Notes under the pieces: model-generated
The model's input: only the letters and a program-made list of their open reading frames with translations
What the model was told of the DNA's origin: nothing
Database searches by the model: none
Origin: Arthrobacter sp. MYb23
Lineage (GTDB): Bacteria; Actinomycetota; Actinomycetes; Actinomycetales; Micrococcaceae
Assembly: GCF_002979775.1 (NCBI RefSeq)
Contig: NZ_PCPR01000002.1
Span: 186,001 to 250,000 of the forward strand
Direction: 5' to 3'
DNA length: 64,000 nucleotides
Part shown: piece after piece, positions 28,642 to 38,447 of the stretch
Layout: each line of letters begins with the position of its first letter
Numbering within the stretch: the first letter of the stretch is position 1
Translations under genes and position numbers: made by a program

Positions 28642-29528
28642 AGGGCACCCGCGGGCTGGTCCCGTGACACCCGTCCGTTGAGGCCCCTCTTGGTGCGGAC
28701 ACGTCCGATCACCCGGCACACCACGTAGATCAAGAACGACAACGTGGTGACGTAGGGGCTGATGGGAATGCGGCTGCCAAGGGCCAGGAGGATTCCGCCC
28801 ACAGTTGCCGTCATTGCGAACACCACGCTCAACAGCACTACCAGCCGGGGTGACGTCGTTACCCTCAACGCGGCAGCCGCCGGCGTGATCAGCAGGGCGA
28901 GGACCAACAACGCGCCAACAATCTGGATGGACAGGGCCACACTGACACCCAGCAGCACCATGAAGCCGATGGCCAGGCCACGGACGGGAACGCCCCGGGC
29001 CTCGGCCATCTCAGGGTCCACACTGGCGAAGCTCAGAGGACGCCAGATTGCCGCCAACGCGATCATCACCACCACAGCCGTGCCGGCAAGTACCTGCAGC
29101 TGCACCGTGTCAACGGAAACTATCTGACCGGTCAGAAGACCGAATTTATTTGCCGCGCGGCCCTCATAGAGGGCCAGAAACAGGATGCCCAGGCCCAAGC
29201 CGAACGGCATGATCACACCAATGATCGAGTTCTTGTCCCGTGCCCTGACTCCCATAAAACCCAGAAGCACAGCCGCGGCCACGGAGCCAATGAGGGAACC
29301 GAAGATGATGTCGGCACCGATCAGCAGGGCAAAGGCCGCCCCGGCGAAGGAGAGCTCGGAGATGCCGTGGACCGCGAAAGCGAGATCCCGCTTCATCACG
29401 AACGTACCAACAAGCCCACCCAGGAGCCCCAGTACGGCACCTGCCCAGATGGAATTCTGGACGAGGACCAGCAATTCACCGTAGTTCTCGAAGTTGAAAA
29501 TGGTCGCCAGGATGCTCTCGAGGTCCAT
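28638..29528 (-). CDS. znuB: zinc/metal ABC transporter permease
   Basis: A 296-residue ABC-3 type permease with about eight hydrophobic spans. LVGTFVMKRDLAFAVHGISE is the conserved segment that contacts the ATPase, and VVLLSVVFAMTATVGGILLA is near the end. It follows znuC with no gap and is the last gene of the uptake operon. The C-terminal tail is Arg-rich. Metal specificity is inferred from the zur neighbour and the His-rich binding protein. Confidence 0.92.
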   Translation of the reverse strand: MDLESILATIFNFENYGELLVLVQNSIWAGAVLGLLGGLVGTFVMKRDLAFAVHGISELSFAGAAFALLIGADIIFGSLIGSVAAAVLLGFMGVRARDKNSIIGVIMPFGLGLGILFLALYEGRAANKFGLLTGQIVSVDTVQLQVLAGTAVVVMIALAAIWRPLSFASVDPEMAEARGVPVRGLAIGFMVLLGVSVALSIQIVGALLVLALLITPAAAALRVTTSPRLVVLLSVVFAMTATVGGILLALGSRIPISPYVTTLSFLIYVVCRVIGRVRTKRGLNGRVSRDQPAGAL

Positions 29529-30362
29529 CTAGAACTCCTCCGCGGTGTTTGCGTGGGCTTCGTCATGGAAGTGGGTGGTTGCGTCGGGTAGACCCACCAC
29601 CACAATCCTTCCATTGGCGTGGATGACTTCCACATGGCTGTCGTACAACTCGGAGAGAACTTCCGTGGTCATGACTTCCTTCGGCGTTCCCACACGGAAT
29701 TTTCCACCGGCCAGGTAGAGCACCCGGTCCACGTAGTCGATCACAGGATTGATTTCATGGGTCACGAACACCACTGCGCTGTTCCGCTCGTGGCATTGCT
29801 GGTTGATCAGTGAGCTGACCCCCTGCTGATGATGGAGGTCCAGGGACAGCAACGGCTCGTCGCACAGGAGAACCTGTGGTTCTGTAGCCAATGCTTGCGC
29901 CACCCGGAGACGTTGTTGCTCGCCACCGGACAACTGTCCCACCGGCACCTTGGCGTAGTCTGACGCGCCCACTTGCTCCAGCAGCTGGTCGATCCGCTGG
30001 TTGACGTTGCCGGACGCGAACCGCATCCCCCAGCGGTGACCATCGATCCCCAGCCCCACCAGGTCGCGGGCGCGCAGCGGGGTGTCAGGGGCAAACGATT
30101 TCTGCTGAGGGATATAGCCGATTTTTTTGCTTCCGCGTTCCACCGGGTGACCACCCAGCGAAACCGTCCCCGAATGCAATTCCTGCAGCCCAAGGAGAAC
30201 CTTGAGGAAGCTGGTCTTGCCGCTGCCGTTGGGCCCCAGGACGGCGAAGAACTCTCCAGGATTGATATCGAGGTCGAGATCCCGCCAGAGCGTCCTCTTA
30301 CCAAACTGAAGGCTCGCTCCACGGAGGCTCACTACCGGTGTCAAAAGTTGTCCTCGATCCAT
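29529..30362 (-). CDS. znuC: zinc/metal ABC transporter ATP-binding protein
   Basis: A 277-residue ABC ATPase. It has Walker A LGPNGSGKTSF (about residue 43), the Q-loop in GYIPQQKSFA, signature [17 protein letters not shown], Walker B VLLCDEPLLSLD and switch His in VFVTHEINPV. It adjoins znuB directly. A 136-bp gap separates it from the binding-protein gene upstream. Confidence 0.94.
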   Translation of the reverse strand: MDRGQLLTPVVSLRGASLQFGKRTLWRDLDLDINPGEFFAVLGPNGSGKTSFLKVLLGLQELHSGTVSLGGHPVERGSKKIGYIPQQKSFAPDTPLRARDLVGLGIDGHRWGMRFASGNVNQRIDQLLEQVGASDYAKVPVGQLSGGEQQRLRVAQALATEPQVLLCDEPLLSLDLHHQQGVSSLINQQCHERNSAVVFVTHEINPVIDYVDRVLYLAGGKFRVGTPKEVMTTEVLSELYDSHVEVIHANGRIVVVGLPDATTHFHDEAHANTAEEF

Positions 30363-30498
30363 GCGCTGCTGGGAACGCAGTCAGTTGTGCCGCTGGTATT
30401 CGCGGCCGTGCAGGTGGCAGGCAAAAGGCCCCGCAGCCATCCTGAATATCTTAGGACGTTGGCAGGGCCCTTCACCGCATACGGGGTCTCAGGAAAGG

Positions 30499-31467
30499 CT
30501 ACTTCTTGAGTGCGGAGGAGACTGCTTCCACATTGTCGGCCATCCACTGGACGTAATCTTTGCCTTCAGGCAGCGTCTCCGTGAAGTTCACCACCGGAAC
30601 GCCGGCGGCTTCTGCGGCCCGTTTGACACTTTCAGTCTGAGGCCCCTCCGTCTGCTCGTTATAGGCAAGGAACCTCACTGACTTGGCACTGACCAGGTCA
30701 GTGGTTTCCTTCAGCACAGCGGCCGGGACATCTGTTTCCTCTTCAATGGCGGCACTGTAAGCCTCGGGGGTCTTGTTTTCCAGACCGGCCGCCTCCAGGA
30801 GGTACAACGGTACGGGTTCGGTCACAGCTACCGGCGCGTGCTCGTTGGCGGCCTTGACGGCGTCGAGCTTTCCGGTGAGGTCAGCAAGCTTGGCTTTGAA
30901 GGCTTCGGCATTCGAAGTGAAGGTGGCAGCCGATCCCGCATCCAGGCTGCCAAGCTTGGTGGCAACAGCATCGGCGAGCTTGCCCATGGTGTCCAGGCTG
31001 TACCAGACGTGCTCGTTGAACTCTCCGTGGTTATGGGTATGGCCCTCTTCGCTGTGGGCTTCTTCGCTGTGGCCTTCCTCTTCCGGAGCAAGTCCTGAAA
31101 CCTCGACGGCGCTGATCATGTTCTCGTGGCCGACCTTTGTCTCATCGGCAATCTTGTGGAGGAACTCGTCATAGCCACCACCGTTCTCCACCACGAGCTT
31201 GGCTTTGGAGATCACCAGCTTGTCCTGGGCGCTTGCCTCATAGGAGTGCGGGTCCTGGCTTGTCTTGGTGATGATGGAGCTCACGTTGACCTTGTCCCCT
31301 CCGATCGCCTTCACAACATCCCCGTAGACGTTTGTAGAAGTGACAACCTCAATGGCGCCTGCTGACGACTCATTGTTGGCCCCGGCGGTACCGGCACAAG
31401 AGGACAGCAGCAGGGCGGAAAGAGCTGCTGTAGCGGCCACGGACAGGCGGGTGGCGGAACGACGCAC
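30499..31467 (-). CDS. znuA: zinc ABC transporter substrate-binding lipoprotein
   Basis: A 322-residue cluster A-I binding protein. The signal peptide MRRSATRLSVAATAALSALL ends in lipobox LSSC, so it is a membrane-anchored lipoprotein. A His/Glu-rich loop (GHSEEAHSEEGHTHNHGEF) in the middle is typical of ZnuA zinc capture; metal ligands include DPHSYE and NEHVWYS. The GTG at 31467 is chosen over an upstream TTG because GAGG lies five or six bases before it and it starts a proper signal peptide. A Zur-like palindrome lies 63 bp upstream. Confidence 0.92.
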   Translation of the reverse strand: MRRSATRLSVAATAALSALLLSSCAGTAGANNESSAGAIEVVTSTNVYGDVVKAIGGDKVNVSSIITKTSQDPHSYEASAQDKLVISKAKLVVENGGGYDEFLHKIADETKVGHENMISAVEVSGLAPEEEGHSEEAHSEEGHTHNHGEFNEHVWYSLDTMGKLADAVATKLGSLDAGSAATFTSNAEAFKAKLADLTGKLDAVKAANEHAPVAVTEPVPLYLLEAAGLENKTPEAYSAAIEEETDVPAAVLKETTDLVSAKSVRFLAYNEQTEGPQTESVKRAAEAAGVPVVNFTETLPEGKDYVQWMADNVEAVSSALKK

Positions 31468-31529
31468 GAAGACCTCGGATCTACTCAAAATGAGAATCAA
31501 ACACAATTACTGGCAGATCTCAGTGTAGC

Positions 31530-31556
31530 CCTAAATGGGAATGATTCCTATTTAGG
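31530..31556. promoter_or_regulatory. probable Zur operator upstream of znuA
   Basis: A 27-bp near-perfect palindrome: 13-bp arms 31530-31542 and 31544-31556 around a central G, with one mismatch. The core GGGAATGATTCC has the AT-centred, Fur-family layout. It lies 63 bp upstream of the znuA start, in the only promoter region of the transporter operon. A half-site-like TGAGAATCA occurs at about 31488-31496. Confidence 0.75.
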
Positions 31557-31559
31557 CAG

Positions 31560-31594
31560 GTCTGGCGTCACCCGAAACCCGGGCAACGCCAGAC
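31560..31594 (-). terminator. hairpin after the CNNM/CBS gene pair
   Basis: A perfect 9-bp stem (31560-31568 with 31586-31594) and a 17-nt loop lie 15 bp past the stop of the minus-strand hemolysin-like gene. No U tract follows, so its terminator role is tentative. Confidence 0.5.
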
Positions 31595-31608
31595 TGGTCC
31601 ATCACGCT

Positions 31609-32679
31609 CTACTGCACCTGCTGGCCACCGTAGCGGCGTATACCGGTTGCCTGGGTAGCATCGCGGATCTCACCGACCAACTGCTCAATGACGTCCTCCA
31701 GGAACAACACACCCTGAGTCTCTCCGCCCGTACCCACCACGCGGGCCAAGTGCGAACCAGTGCGCTGCATGACGGACATGGCCTGTTCGATTTCGTCGTC
31801 CGGGGCAAGGTTGGCCAATGACCGGATCCGGCCCTCGGCAATCGGGTGCTTCCTGCCCTCCTCCGGAATGGACAGGATGTCCTTCACGTGCAGGTATCCG
31901 GCGAGTTCGCCGTCGTCGTCAATCATCGGGAACCTCGAGAATCCGGTGCGGCTCACCGCCTTCTCCAAATCGACGGGGGTGGATGCAGTCTTCAGCACCA
32001 CCAGCTTGTCCAGGGGAACCATAATGTGTGACGCCGTGTGCTCCGAGAATTCCAGAGCACCACTCAACAGCCCGGCGTCGTCGTCCACCAACCCATGGCG
32101 TGTGGACTCCTGAACAATCGACTGCACTTCCTCAAGCGTGAATGACGAAGACACTTCATCCTTGGGCTCAATCTTCATCAGCCGCAGGATGTGGTTGGCC
32201 AGCCAGTTCAGTGACCAGATAATCGGGTTCACCACACGGGCGATGAACATCAGCGGCGGCGCCAACAAGAGAGCCGCCTTGTCCGCGACGGAAACCGAGA
32301 TGTTCTTGGGCACCATTTCGCCAAAGGTGACGTGAAGGAACGTGACAAACAGCAAGGCGATGGCAAACGCGATGATGTCTGCCAGCTCAACAGGGACGCC
32401 CACCAGTTCAAGGGGCTCAGCCAACAGATGATGGATGGCAGGCTCCGCAACCTGAAGGATCAGCAGTGAACAGACGGTGATGCCCAGTTGCGCACAGGCG
32501 AGCATCAGCGACACATTTTCCATGGCTCGCAGCGTTGTTTGCGCACGCTTGGAGCCAGCTTCCGCCAAGGGCTCAATCTGGCTCCGACGCGCGGACATGA
32601 CCGCGAACTCAGCACCCACAAAGAAGGCGTTGCCGATCAGAAGCACCACGAGCCAGACAATTCCTACCCAGTCGCTCAT
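31609..32679 (-). CDS. CNNM/DUF21 and CBS-domain membrane protein
   Basis: A 356-residue protein of the HlyC/CorC-associated family. Residues 1-190 are the CNNM transmembrane domain (GNAFFVGAEFAVMSARRSQIEP; FVTFLHVTFGEMVPKNISVS), and 205-335 form a CBS pair (HIMVPLDKLVVLKTASTPVD, SRFPMIDDDGELAGYLHVKD). The C-terminal CorC_HlyC domain is missing, unlike in its neighbour. Such proteins transport or sense Mg2+ or Co2+; 'hemolysin' is a historical name. Its start overlaps the stop of the upstream paralogue by four bases. Confidence 0.9.
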   Translation of the reverse strand: MSDWVGIVWLVVLLIGNAFFVGAEFAVMSARRSQIEPLAEAGSKRAQTTLRAMENVSLMLACAQLGITVCSLLILQVAEPAIHHLLAEPLELVGVPVELADIIAFAIALLFVTFLHVTFGEMVPKNISVSVADKAALLLAPPLMFIARVVNPIIWSLNWLANHILRLMKIEPKDEVSSSFTLEEVQSIVQESTRHGLVDDDAGLLSGALEFSEHTASHIMVPLDKLVVLKTASTPVDLEKAVSRTGFSRFPMIDDDGELAGYLHVKDILSIPEEGRKHPIAEGRIRSLANLAPDDEIEQAMSVMQRTGSHLARVVGTGGETQGVLFLEDVIEQLVGEIRDATQATGIRRYGGQQVQ

Positions 32680-34028
32680 AGTGCACCTGCTTCATGACGC
32701 GAATTCCCGGCGTCCTCAGGCGTCGACGGCTCAGTCTCCACGTGATGAAAACAAATCCTGTCGATCCTTCGGCCGTCCATCCTTGTAACTGTCAGCGTCC
32801 CGCCGACGGTTTCAACGACGTCGCCCGTCCTCGCTATGCGTCCCAGCTGGCTCATAACGTAGCCACCCACGGTTTCGTAGGCAGATTCGTCGGGGACAGT
32901 GAGGTTGGGAATTTGCTCGGAAACTTCATCCGGCCTCAACAAGCCCGGGAAGTACCAGTCTCCGGATGCACTCTGCAGCACTCCCGGCCGAACCTTGTCG
33001 TGCTCGTCAGCAACCTCACCGACGATTTCCTCCACAAGGTCCTCAAGGGTGGTGATGCCGGCGGTTCCGCCGTATTCGTCCAGCACCACGGCAAGTTGGA
33101 GGTTGCCTTCCCGCAATTCAGCGAGGAGGGCGTCCAAGTGGATCGTCTCCGGGACCTGCAGCACGTCTGTCATGATGGCACCGGCCTCAAGCTTGCCCCG
33201 ACGCTCAGCGGGCACAGCTACCGCCTTCTTGACGTGGACAACACCCCGGATGTCGTCGGTGGAATCACCAATGACAGGGAATCGGGAGTATCCGGTTCGC
33301 CGCGCGGCGTCCAGGACATCGGAGACCGGCTGGTCGGCGTCGATCGTTTCCATGCGGATACGCGGCGTCATGACATCCGCCGCAGTGCGTCCGGAAAAGT
33401 TCAAGGTCCGGGCAACGAAGTTTGCCGTGCCTGCATCCAATGTCCCCAACTCGGCGGAGCGCCGCACCAACGAAGCGAGTTCCGCAGGGGTCCTTGCCCC
33501 CGAGATCTCTTCCTTGGCTTCAAGGCCGAACAGGTTCAACACCTTGTTCGAGAAACCATTGAGCACCACGATTGCCGGTTTGAAAACCGCGGTGAACATC
33601 AGCTGGGGTCGCGCAAGGCGCTTACCCAAAGGGAAAGCGAGGGCAATGGCCATGTTCTTGGGGACCAGCTCGCCCAGAAGCATCGACAGGAGGGTGGCGA
33701 AAGCCATGGCTACAATCAGCGCCACCGAATGAGCCACTTCCGGAGCCAAGCCCATCAGGCCGAGGGGTCCCACCAACAGCTGGCCAACAGAAGGCTCCAT
33801 GACGAAACCCGTCAACAGGGTGGTCAGGGTAATACCCAGCTGGCAACTGGAAAGCTGTGTTGAGAGGGACTTAAGGCACTTCAGCAGCGGAGCAGCAGCG
33901 TGATCGCCGTTATCCACTGCGCGCTGAACGCTGGCTTGGTCCAAAGCAACCAGGGAAAACTCAACTGCTACAAAGAAGCCGGTGCCAAGAATCAAGGCAA
34001 ACCCGGCAAGGAGAAGAATCCATTCCAC
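32676..34028 (-). CDS. CNNM, CBS and CorC/HlyC-domain membrane protein
   Basis: A 450-residue paralogue of the following gene. Residues 1-195 are the CNNM domain (GTGFFVAVEFSLVALDQASVQ; LLSMLLGELVPKNMAIALAF). About 215-340 form a CBS pair (VMTPRIRMETIDADQPV, AVVLDEYGGTAGITTLEDLV), and 355-430 the CorC_HlyC C-terminal domain. The tandem of a long and a short form is common in Actinobacteria and may give a heteromeric metal transporter. It is the first gene of the pair. Confidence 0.9.
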   Translation of the reverse strand: MEWILLLAGFALILGTGFFVAVEFSLVALDQASVQRAVDNGDHAAAPLLKCLKSLSTQLSSCQLGITLTTLLTGFVMEPSVGQLLVGPLGLMGLAPEVAHSVALIVAMAFATLLSMLLGELVPKNMAIALAFPLGKRLARPQLMFTAVFKPAIVVLNGFSNKVLNLFGLEAKEEISGARTPAELASLVRRSAELGTLDAGTANFVARTLNFSGRTAADVMTPRIRMETIDADQPVSDVLDAARRTGYSRFPVIGDSTDDIRGVVHVKKAVAVPAERRGKLEAGAIMTDVLQVPETIHLDALLAELREGNLQLAVVLDEYGGTAGITTLEDLVEEIVGEVADEHDKVRPGVLQSASGDWYFPGLLRPDEVSEQIPNLTVPDESAYETVGGYVMSQLGRIARTGDVVETVGGTLTVTRMDGRRIDRICFHHVETEPSTPEDAGNSRHEAGAL

Positions 34029-34514
34029 TTAGCGCATCACTCCAAGAGTGGTCACGAGCAGCGGAGATAATGCCTGCGGCGCGGGGATTCGCCCCGGCGG
34101 AGGCTGGTCGGGTCCCGCGGACGCACGGTCCGCGGCACCACCGGCGAGGAGCGCCGGCGCGTGATGGGCATGTGAACGGGTGTTGCCGGCTCGACGGGCA
34201 CGCTGTACGGAGTAGCCAGAATGACTCCCCCGACAGTTCCCAGGCCGGCACCTAGATTTACTGTCCATAAGGATTTCAGTCTACAGTCCGCAGGCCAGTG
34301 ACGCCTCGCCGGCGTCACGTACGCTTCCAAGAAGAAGGACATGCCCATTAAGTCAGCCGCAACATGATTTAGGTCACCACTATTGGCAGTTAACCAACGA
34401 TGCTAACTAGACTGACATGGGTCTGAGTTCGCGGGACCCGGACCCTGGCCCGTCATGGTGGAGAGCATCTGTGGCCAGCGGGAAAACAACACTCATGGAA
34501 GAGGCGTATTTCAA
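34029..34514. other. intergenic region before kgd, no supported gene
   Basis: These 486 bp separate divergent transcripts. The 98- and 79-codon minus-strand frames here are Arg/Pro-rich and lack domain-like patterns or good ribosome-binding sites, so they are not called. A weak promoter-like TTGGCA near 34384, with TA-rich sequence about 15-19 bases further on, could serve kgd. Nothing else stands out. Confidence 0.5.
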
Positions 34515-37500
34515 GTGCCAGAGCAGCCCAGCCACCGTCTACCAGAGGAATTTGGCGGAAACGAGTGGCTCGTTGACGAACTGTACGAGCGGTACCAACA
34601 GGACAAGAATTCGGTCGACGCCAAGTGGTGGCCGCTGTTCGAGTCCTTTGCTTCCGGTGACGGCACTTCTTCCAACGGATCCTCCGCAGCCGCTTCGGCT
34701 GCCAATCCCCCTACACAAGTACTTCCTGTCGTAGCTCCGGCCGCAGCGGCACCGGCACCGACGCCGGCCGCTCCCGCAGCTGCCCCTGAGTCTGCACCGG
34801 CGGCACCCGCCCCGGCGAAGAAGGCACCCGCCACGGTTGCCCGGGACGGAGCAAAGAAGCCCGTCGCCGGAGCCACGGCCCAGCCCATCCCGGCACAGCT
34901 GCCCAAGAGCACCAAAGCTCCCACAGCACCCGAGGAAGACGTCGTTTCCGTCCTCCGCGGCCCGGCCAAGGCCATTGCCACCAACATGGTGACCAGCCTG
35001 GAAGTGCCCACCGCCACGAGCGTCCGGGCAGTTCCTGCCAAGCTGCTCATTGACAACCGTGTGGTCATCAACTCCAACCTTGCCCGCGCCCGCGGTGGCA
35101 AGGTGTCCTTCACGCACCTCATCGGCTATGCCGTTGTCCGTGCGCTCTCCCAGTTCCCCTCGATGAACGTCTACTACGACGAAATCGACGGCAAGCCGAG
35201 CGCTGTGCAGCCTGCACACGTCAACTTCGGCATCGCCATTGATATGCCCAAGCCCGATGGCACCCGCCTCCTGATGGTTCCCAACATCAAGAAGGCCGAG
35301 ACCATGGACTTCGCCGAGTTCTGGCACACCTACGAGGACCTCATCAAGCGCGCCCGCAATGGCAAGCTGACTGCTGATGACCACGCAGGAACAACGGTTT
35401 CCCTGACCAACCCCGGCGGCATCGGCACAGTCCACTCCGTGCCGCGCCTCTCCAAGGGGCAGGCTGCCATCATCGGCGTCGGAGCCCTTGACTATCCGGC
35501 CGAGTTCCAGGGTGCCAGCGAGAAGATCATCGCCCAGAACGCCATCAGCAAGATCCTCACCCTGACCTCCACCTATGACCACCGCGTCATTCAGGGCGCA
35601 GGCAGCGGCGAGTTCCTCAAGCTGGTCCACCAGCTCCTCCTCGGCGCACAGAACTTCTACGATGAAATCTTCGAAGCCCTGCGCATCCCGTACGAGCCCG
35701 TGCGCTGGAGCCCGGACCTCCAGGTGGACCCGGCCGACGAGATCAACAAGGTTGCCCGCATCCAGCAGCTGATCCACTCCTACCGTGTGCGCGGCCACCT
35801 CATGGCTGACACCGATCCTTTGGAGTACGTGCAGCGCAAGCACCCGGACCTTGACGTCCTGACCTACGGGCTGACCCTGTGGGACCTGGACCGCGAGTGG
35901 CCTACCGGCGGATTTGGCGGCAAGCCTCAGCTCAAATTCCGCGACATCCTCGGCGTTCTCCGCGACGCCTACTGCCGCACCACGGGCATCGAATACATGC
36001 ACATCCAGGAGCCTGCCGAACGCAAGTGGTTCCAGGATCAGCTGGAGCACCCGTATTCCAAGCCGAGCCGCGAAGAGCAGTTGCGCATCGTCTCCAAGCT
36101 CAACGCCGCAGAAGCTTTCGAGACCTTCCTGCAGACCAAGTTCGTTGGCCAGAAGCGCTTCTCCCTCGAAGGTGGCGAGTCGCTGATTCCGCTGCTGGAC
36201 GCCGTTATCTCGGACGCAGCCGACGACGGACTGGACGAAGTTGCCATTGGCATGGCCCACCGTGGCCGCCTCAACGTGCTGACCAACATCGCTGGCAAGA
36301 CCTACGCACAGGTCTTCCGCGAATTTGAGGGCACCCAGGACCCCCGCTCCGTCCAGGGTTCCGGTGACGTCAAGTACCACCTCGGCACCGAAGGCACATT
36401 CACCTCGGACAACGGCAAGCAGACCAAGGTCTACCTGGCCGCCAACCCGTCGCACCTGGAAGCCGTGGACTCCGTCCTTGAGGGCATCGTCCGGGCAAAG
36501 CAGGACCGTCTGGACCAGGGTGAGTCTTTCCCTGTTCTGCCCATCATGGTCCACGGTGACGCCGCTTTCGCCGGCCAGGGTGTTGTGGCTGAAACCCTCA
36601 ACCTCTCGCAGCTGCGCGGCTACCGCACCGGCGGCACCATCCACGTGATCGTCAACAACCAGGTTGGCTTCACCACGGCGCCGTCGTCATCGCGTTCGTC
36701 CACGTACTCCACGGACGTTGCCAAGATGATCCAGGCACCGGTGTTCCACGTGAACGGCGACGACCCCGAGGCCGTGGTGCGCGTTGCGCAGCTTGCCTAC
36801 GAGTTCCGTCAGCGTTTCCACAAGGATGTCGTCATCGACATGGTCTGCTACCGCCGTCGTGGTCACAACGAAGGCGACGATCCCTCGATGACCCAGCCGC
36901 TCATGTACAACCTGATCGAAGCCAAGCGCTCCGTCCGCAAGCTGTACACCGAGTCGCTCATCGGCCGCGGGGATATCACCGAGGAAGAAGCAGAGCAGCT
37001 GCTCCGCGACTACCAGGAGCGCCTTGAGCGCGTCTTCGCCGAGACGCACGCCGCACAGACGTCGCCCATCCCGATCATCACTGCGGACTCCGCTGCCGTC
37101 TCGGACATCGAGCGTCCCATTGCACAGCAGGCTGACTTCGGGACCAACTCCCCGGCGTCCACCGCAATTTCCGTGGAAACCCTTGCCCGCATCGGCAAGG
37201 CGCACCTGGAAATCCCGGAGGGCTTCACCGTTCACTCCAAGCTCAAGCAGCTTCTGGAGAAGCGTGAGCAGATGTCCCGTGAAGGCGGCATCGACTGGGG
37301 CTTCGGCGAAATCGCAGCTTTCGGCTCACTGATCATGGAAGGCGTACCCGTGCGCCTTGCGGGCCAGGACTCGCGCCGTGGCACGTTCGTCCAGCGCCAT
37401 GCCGTGTTCCACGACCGCGCCAACGGTAACGAATGGCTGCCTCTGGGCAACCTTTCCGATGACCAGGCGAAGCTGTGGATCTACGACTCCCTGTTGTCCG

Positions 37501-38309
37501 AATACGCTGCCATGGGCTTCGAATACGGCTACTCGGTGGAGCGTCCGGATGCTTTGGTTCTTTGGGAAGCCCAGTTCGGTGACTTCGTCAATGGCGCCCA
37601 AACCATCATTGACGAGTTCATTTCCTCTGCTGAACAGAAGTGGGGCCAGCGCTCCTCGCTGGTGCTCATGCTCCCGCACGGCTACGAAGGCCAGGGGCCT
37701 GACCACTCGTCGGCACGTATTGAGCGCTTCCTTCAGATGTGCGCCGAGGACAACATGATCGTGGCCAACCCCACGACTGCTGCCTCGCACTTCCACCTAT
37801 TGCGCCGCCAGGCCTACAGCCGTCCGCGGAAGCCGCTGATCATCTTCACACCCAAGCAGCTGCTCCGCCTCAAGGGTGCAGCTTCGGCTGTTGAGGACTT
37901 CACCACCGGCGGCTTCAAGACGGTTATTGGTGACCCGGACGTGCAGCCGGCCAATGTGGACCGCGTCATCCTGGTCTCCGGCCGGTTGTACTACGACCTC
38001 CTGTCCAACCGTCAAAAGTCCGGCGATACCTCGACTGCGATCATCCGCGTAGAGCAGCTGTACCCGCTGCCCAAGGCTGAGATTGACGCCGAGCTCGCCA
38101 AGTACCCGAACGCTGACATCGTGTGGGCACAGGACGAGCCTGCCAACCAGGGTCCCTGGCCGTTCATGGGCCTGAACCTGGCGCCGGAACTTGACCGCAA
38201 GCTCCGCCTCGTGTCGCGTCCGGCTTCGGCATCCACCGCTGCCGGATCCATGAAGCGCCACGCCGCTGAACAGGATGCCCTGATAAAGCAGGCGTTCGAA
38301 CGCAAGTAA
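34515..38309 (+). CDS. kgd: multifunctional 2-oxoglutarate dehydrogenase E1/E2 fusion (Kgd/OdhA)
   Basis: TCA-cycle enzyme decarboxylating 2-oxoglutarate. The 1264-residue protein has, in order: an N-terminal E1 tail (EEFGGNEWLVDELYERY), a Pro/Ala-rich linker (about 55-135), an E2-type acyltransferase domain (about 150-385, with the catalytic His in TYDHRVIQGAGSGE), and the ThDP-dependent E1 part (about 395-1264, with AHRGRLNVL and GDAAFAGQGVV). No lipoyl domain is present, as is usual for actinobacterial OdhA/Kgd, which work with a lipoylated E2 encoded elsewhere. The GTG at 34515 begins the conserved MPEQPSHRLPEEFGG; the longer frame from 34455 has no support. Confidence 0.95.
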   Translation: MPEQPSHRLPEEFGGNEWLVDELYERYQQDKNSVDAKWWPLFESFASGDGTSSNGSSAAASAANPPTQVLPVVAPAAAAPAPTPAAPAAAPESAPAAPAPAKKAPATVARDGAKKPVAGATAQPIPAQLPKSTKAPTAPEEDVVSVLRGPAKAIATNMVTSLEVPTATSVRAVPAKLLIDNRVVINSNLARARGGKVSFTHLIGYAVVRALSQFPSMNVYYDEIDGKPSAVQPAHVNFGIAIDMPKPDGTRLLMVPNIKKAETMDFAEFWHTYEDLIKRARNGKLTADDHAGTTVSLTNPGGIGTVHSVPRLSKGQAAIIGVGALDYPAEFQGASEKIIAQNAISKILTLTSTYDHRVIQGAGSGEFLKLVHQLLLGAQNFYDEIFEALRIPYEPVRWSPDLQVDPADEINKVARIQQLIHSYRVRGHLMADTDPLEYVQRKHPDLDVLTYGLTLWDLDREWPTGGFGGKPQLKFRDILGVLRDAYCRTTGIEYMHIQEPAERKWFQDQLEHPYSKPSREEQLRIVSKLNAAEAFETFLQTKFVGQKRFSLEGGESLIPLLDAVISDAADDGLDEVAIGMAHRGRLNVLTNIAGKTYAQVFREFEGTQDPRSVQGSGDVKYHLGTEGTFTSDNGKQTKVYLAANPSHLEAVDSVLEGIVRAKQDRLDQGESFPVLPIMVHGDAAFAGQGVVAETLNLSQLRGYRTGGTIHVIVNNQVGFTTAPSSSRSSTYSTDVAKMIQAPVFHVNGDDPEAVVRVAQLAYEFRQRFHKDVVIDMVCYRRRGHNEGDDPSMTQPLMYNLIEAKRSVRKLYTESLIGRGDITEEEAEQLLRDYQERLERVFAETHAAQTSPIPIITADSAAVSDIERPIAQQADFGTNSPASTAISVETLARIGKAHLEIPEGFTVHSKLKQLLEKREQMSREGGIDWGFGEIAAFGSLIMEGVPVRLAGQDSRRGTFVQRHAVFHDRANGNEWLPLGNLSDDQAKLWIYDSLLSEYAAMGFEYGYSVERPDALVLWEAQFGDFVNGAQTIIDEFISSAEQKWGQRSSLVLMLPHGYEGQGPDHSSARIERFLQMCAEDNMIVANPTTAASHFHLLRRQAYSRPRKPLIIFTPKQLLRLKGAASAVEDFTTGGFKTVIGDPDVQPANVDRVILVSGRLYYDLLSNRQKSGDTSTAIIRVEQLYPLPKAEIDAELAKYPNADIVWAQDEPANQGPWPFMGLNLAPELDRKLRLVSRPASASTAAGSMKRHAAEQDALIKQAFERK

Positions 38310-38313
38310 GCAA

Positions 38314-38360
38314 AACTGCCCGGCCTGAGGAGCGATGTGCGCGCCTTAGGCCGGGCAGTT
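38314..38360 (+). terminator. terminator after kgd
   Basis: A perfect 13-bp stem (38314-38326 with 38348-38360) encloses a 21-nt loop that can extend the stem, and CTGTTTAA follows. It lies four bases past the kgd stop. Confidence 0.82.
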
Positions 38361-38447
38361 CTGTTTAATGGGACAGGTACCCGGTTTCCAAACCGGCGCA
38401 TGATCCGGAAACTGTGCAAGGACCGCAACGAGTGTGAAGAGGTAACC

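Noticed and set aside
34052..34348. 98-codon minus-strand frame between the CNNM gene and kgd
   Set aside because: Arg/Pro-rich, no good Shine-Dalgarno, no domain-like pattern; an alternative frame is equally open.
34539..36644. 701-codon minus-strand open frame opposite kgd
   Set aside because: Antisense to a fully conserved kgd; composition is that of a GC-driven shadow frame with no recognisable domain.
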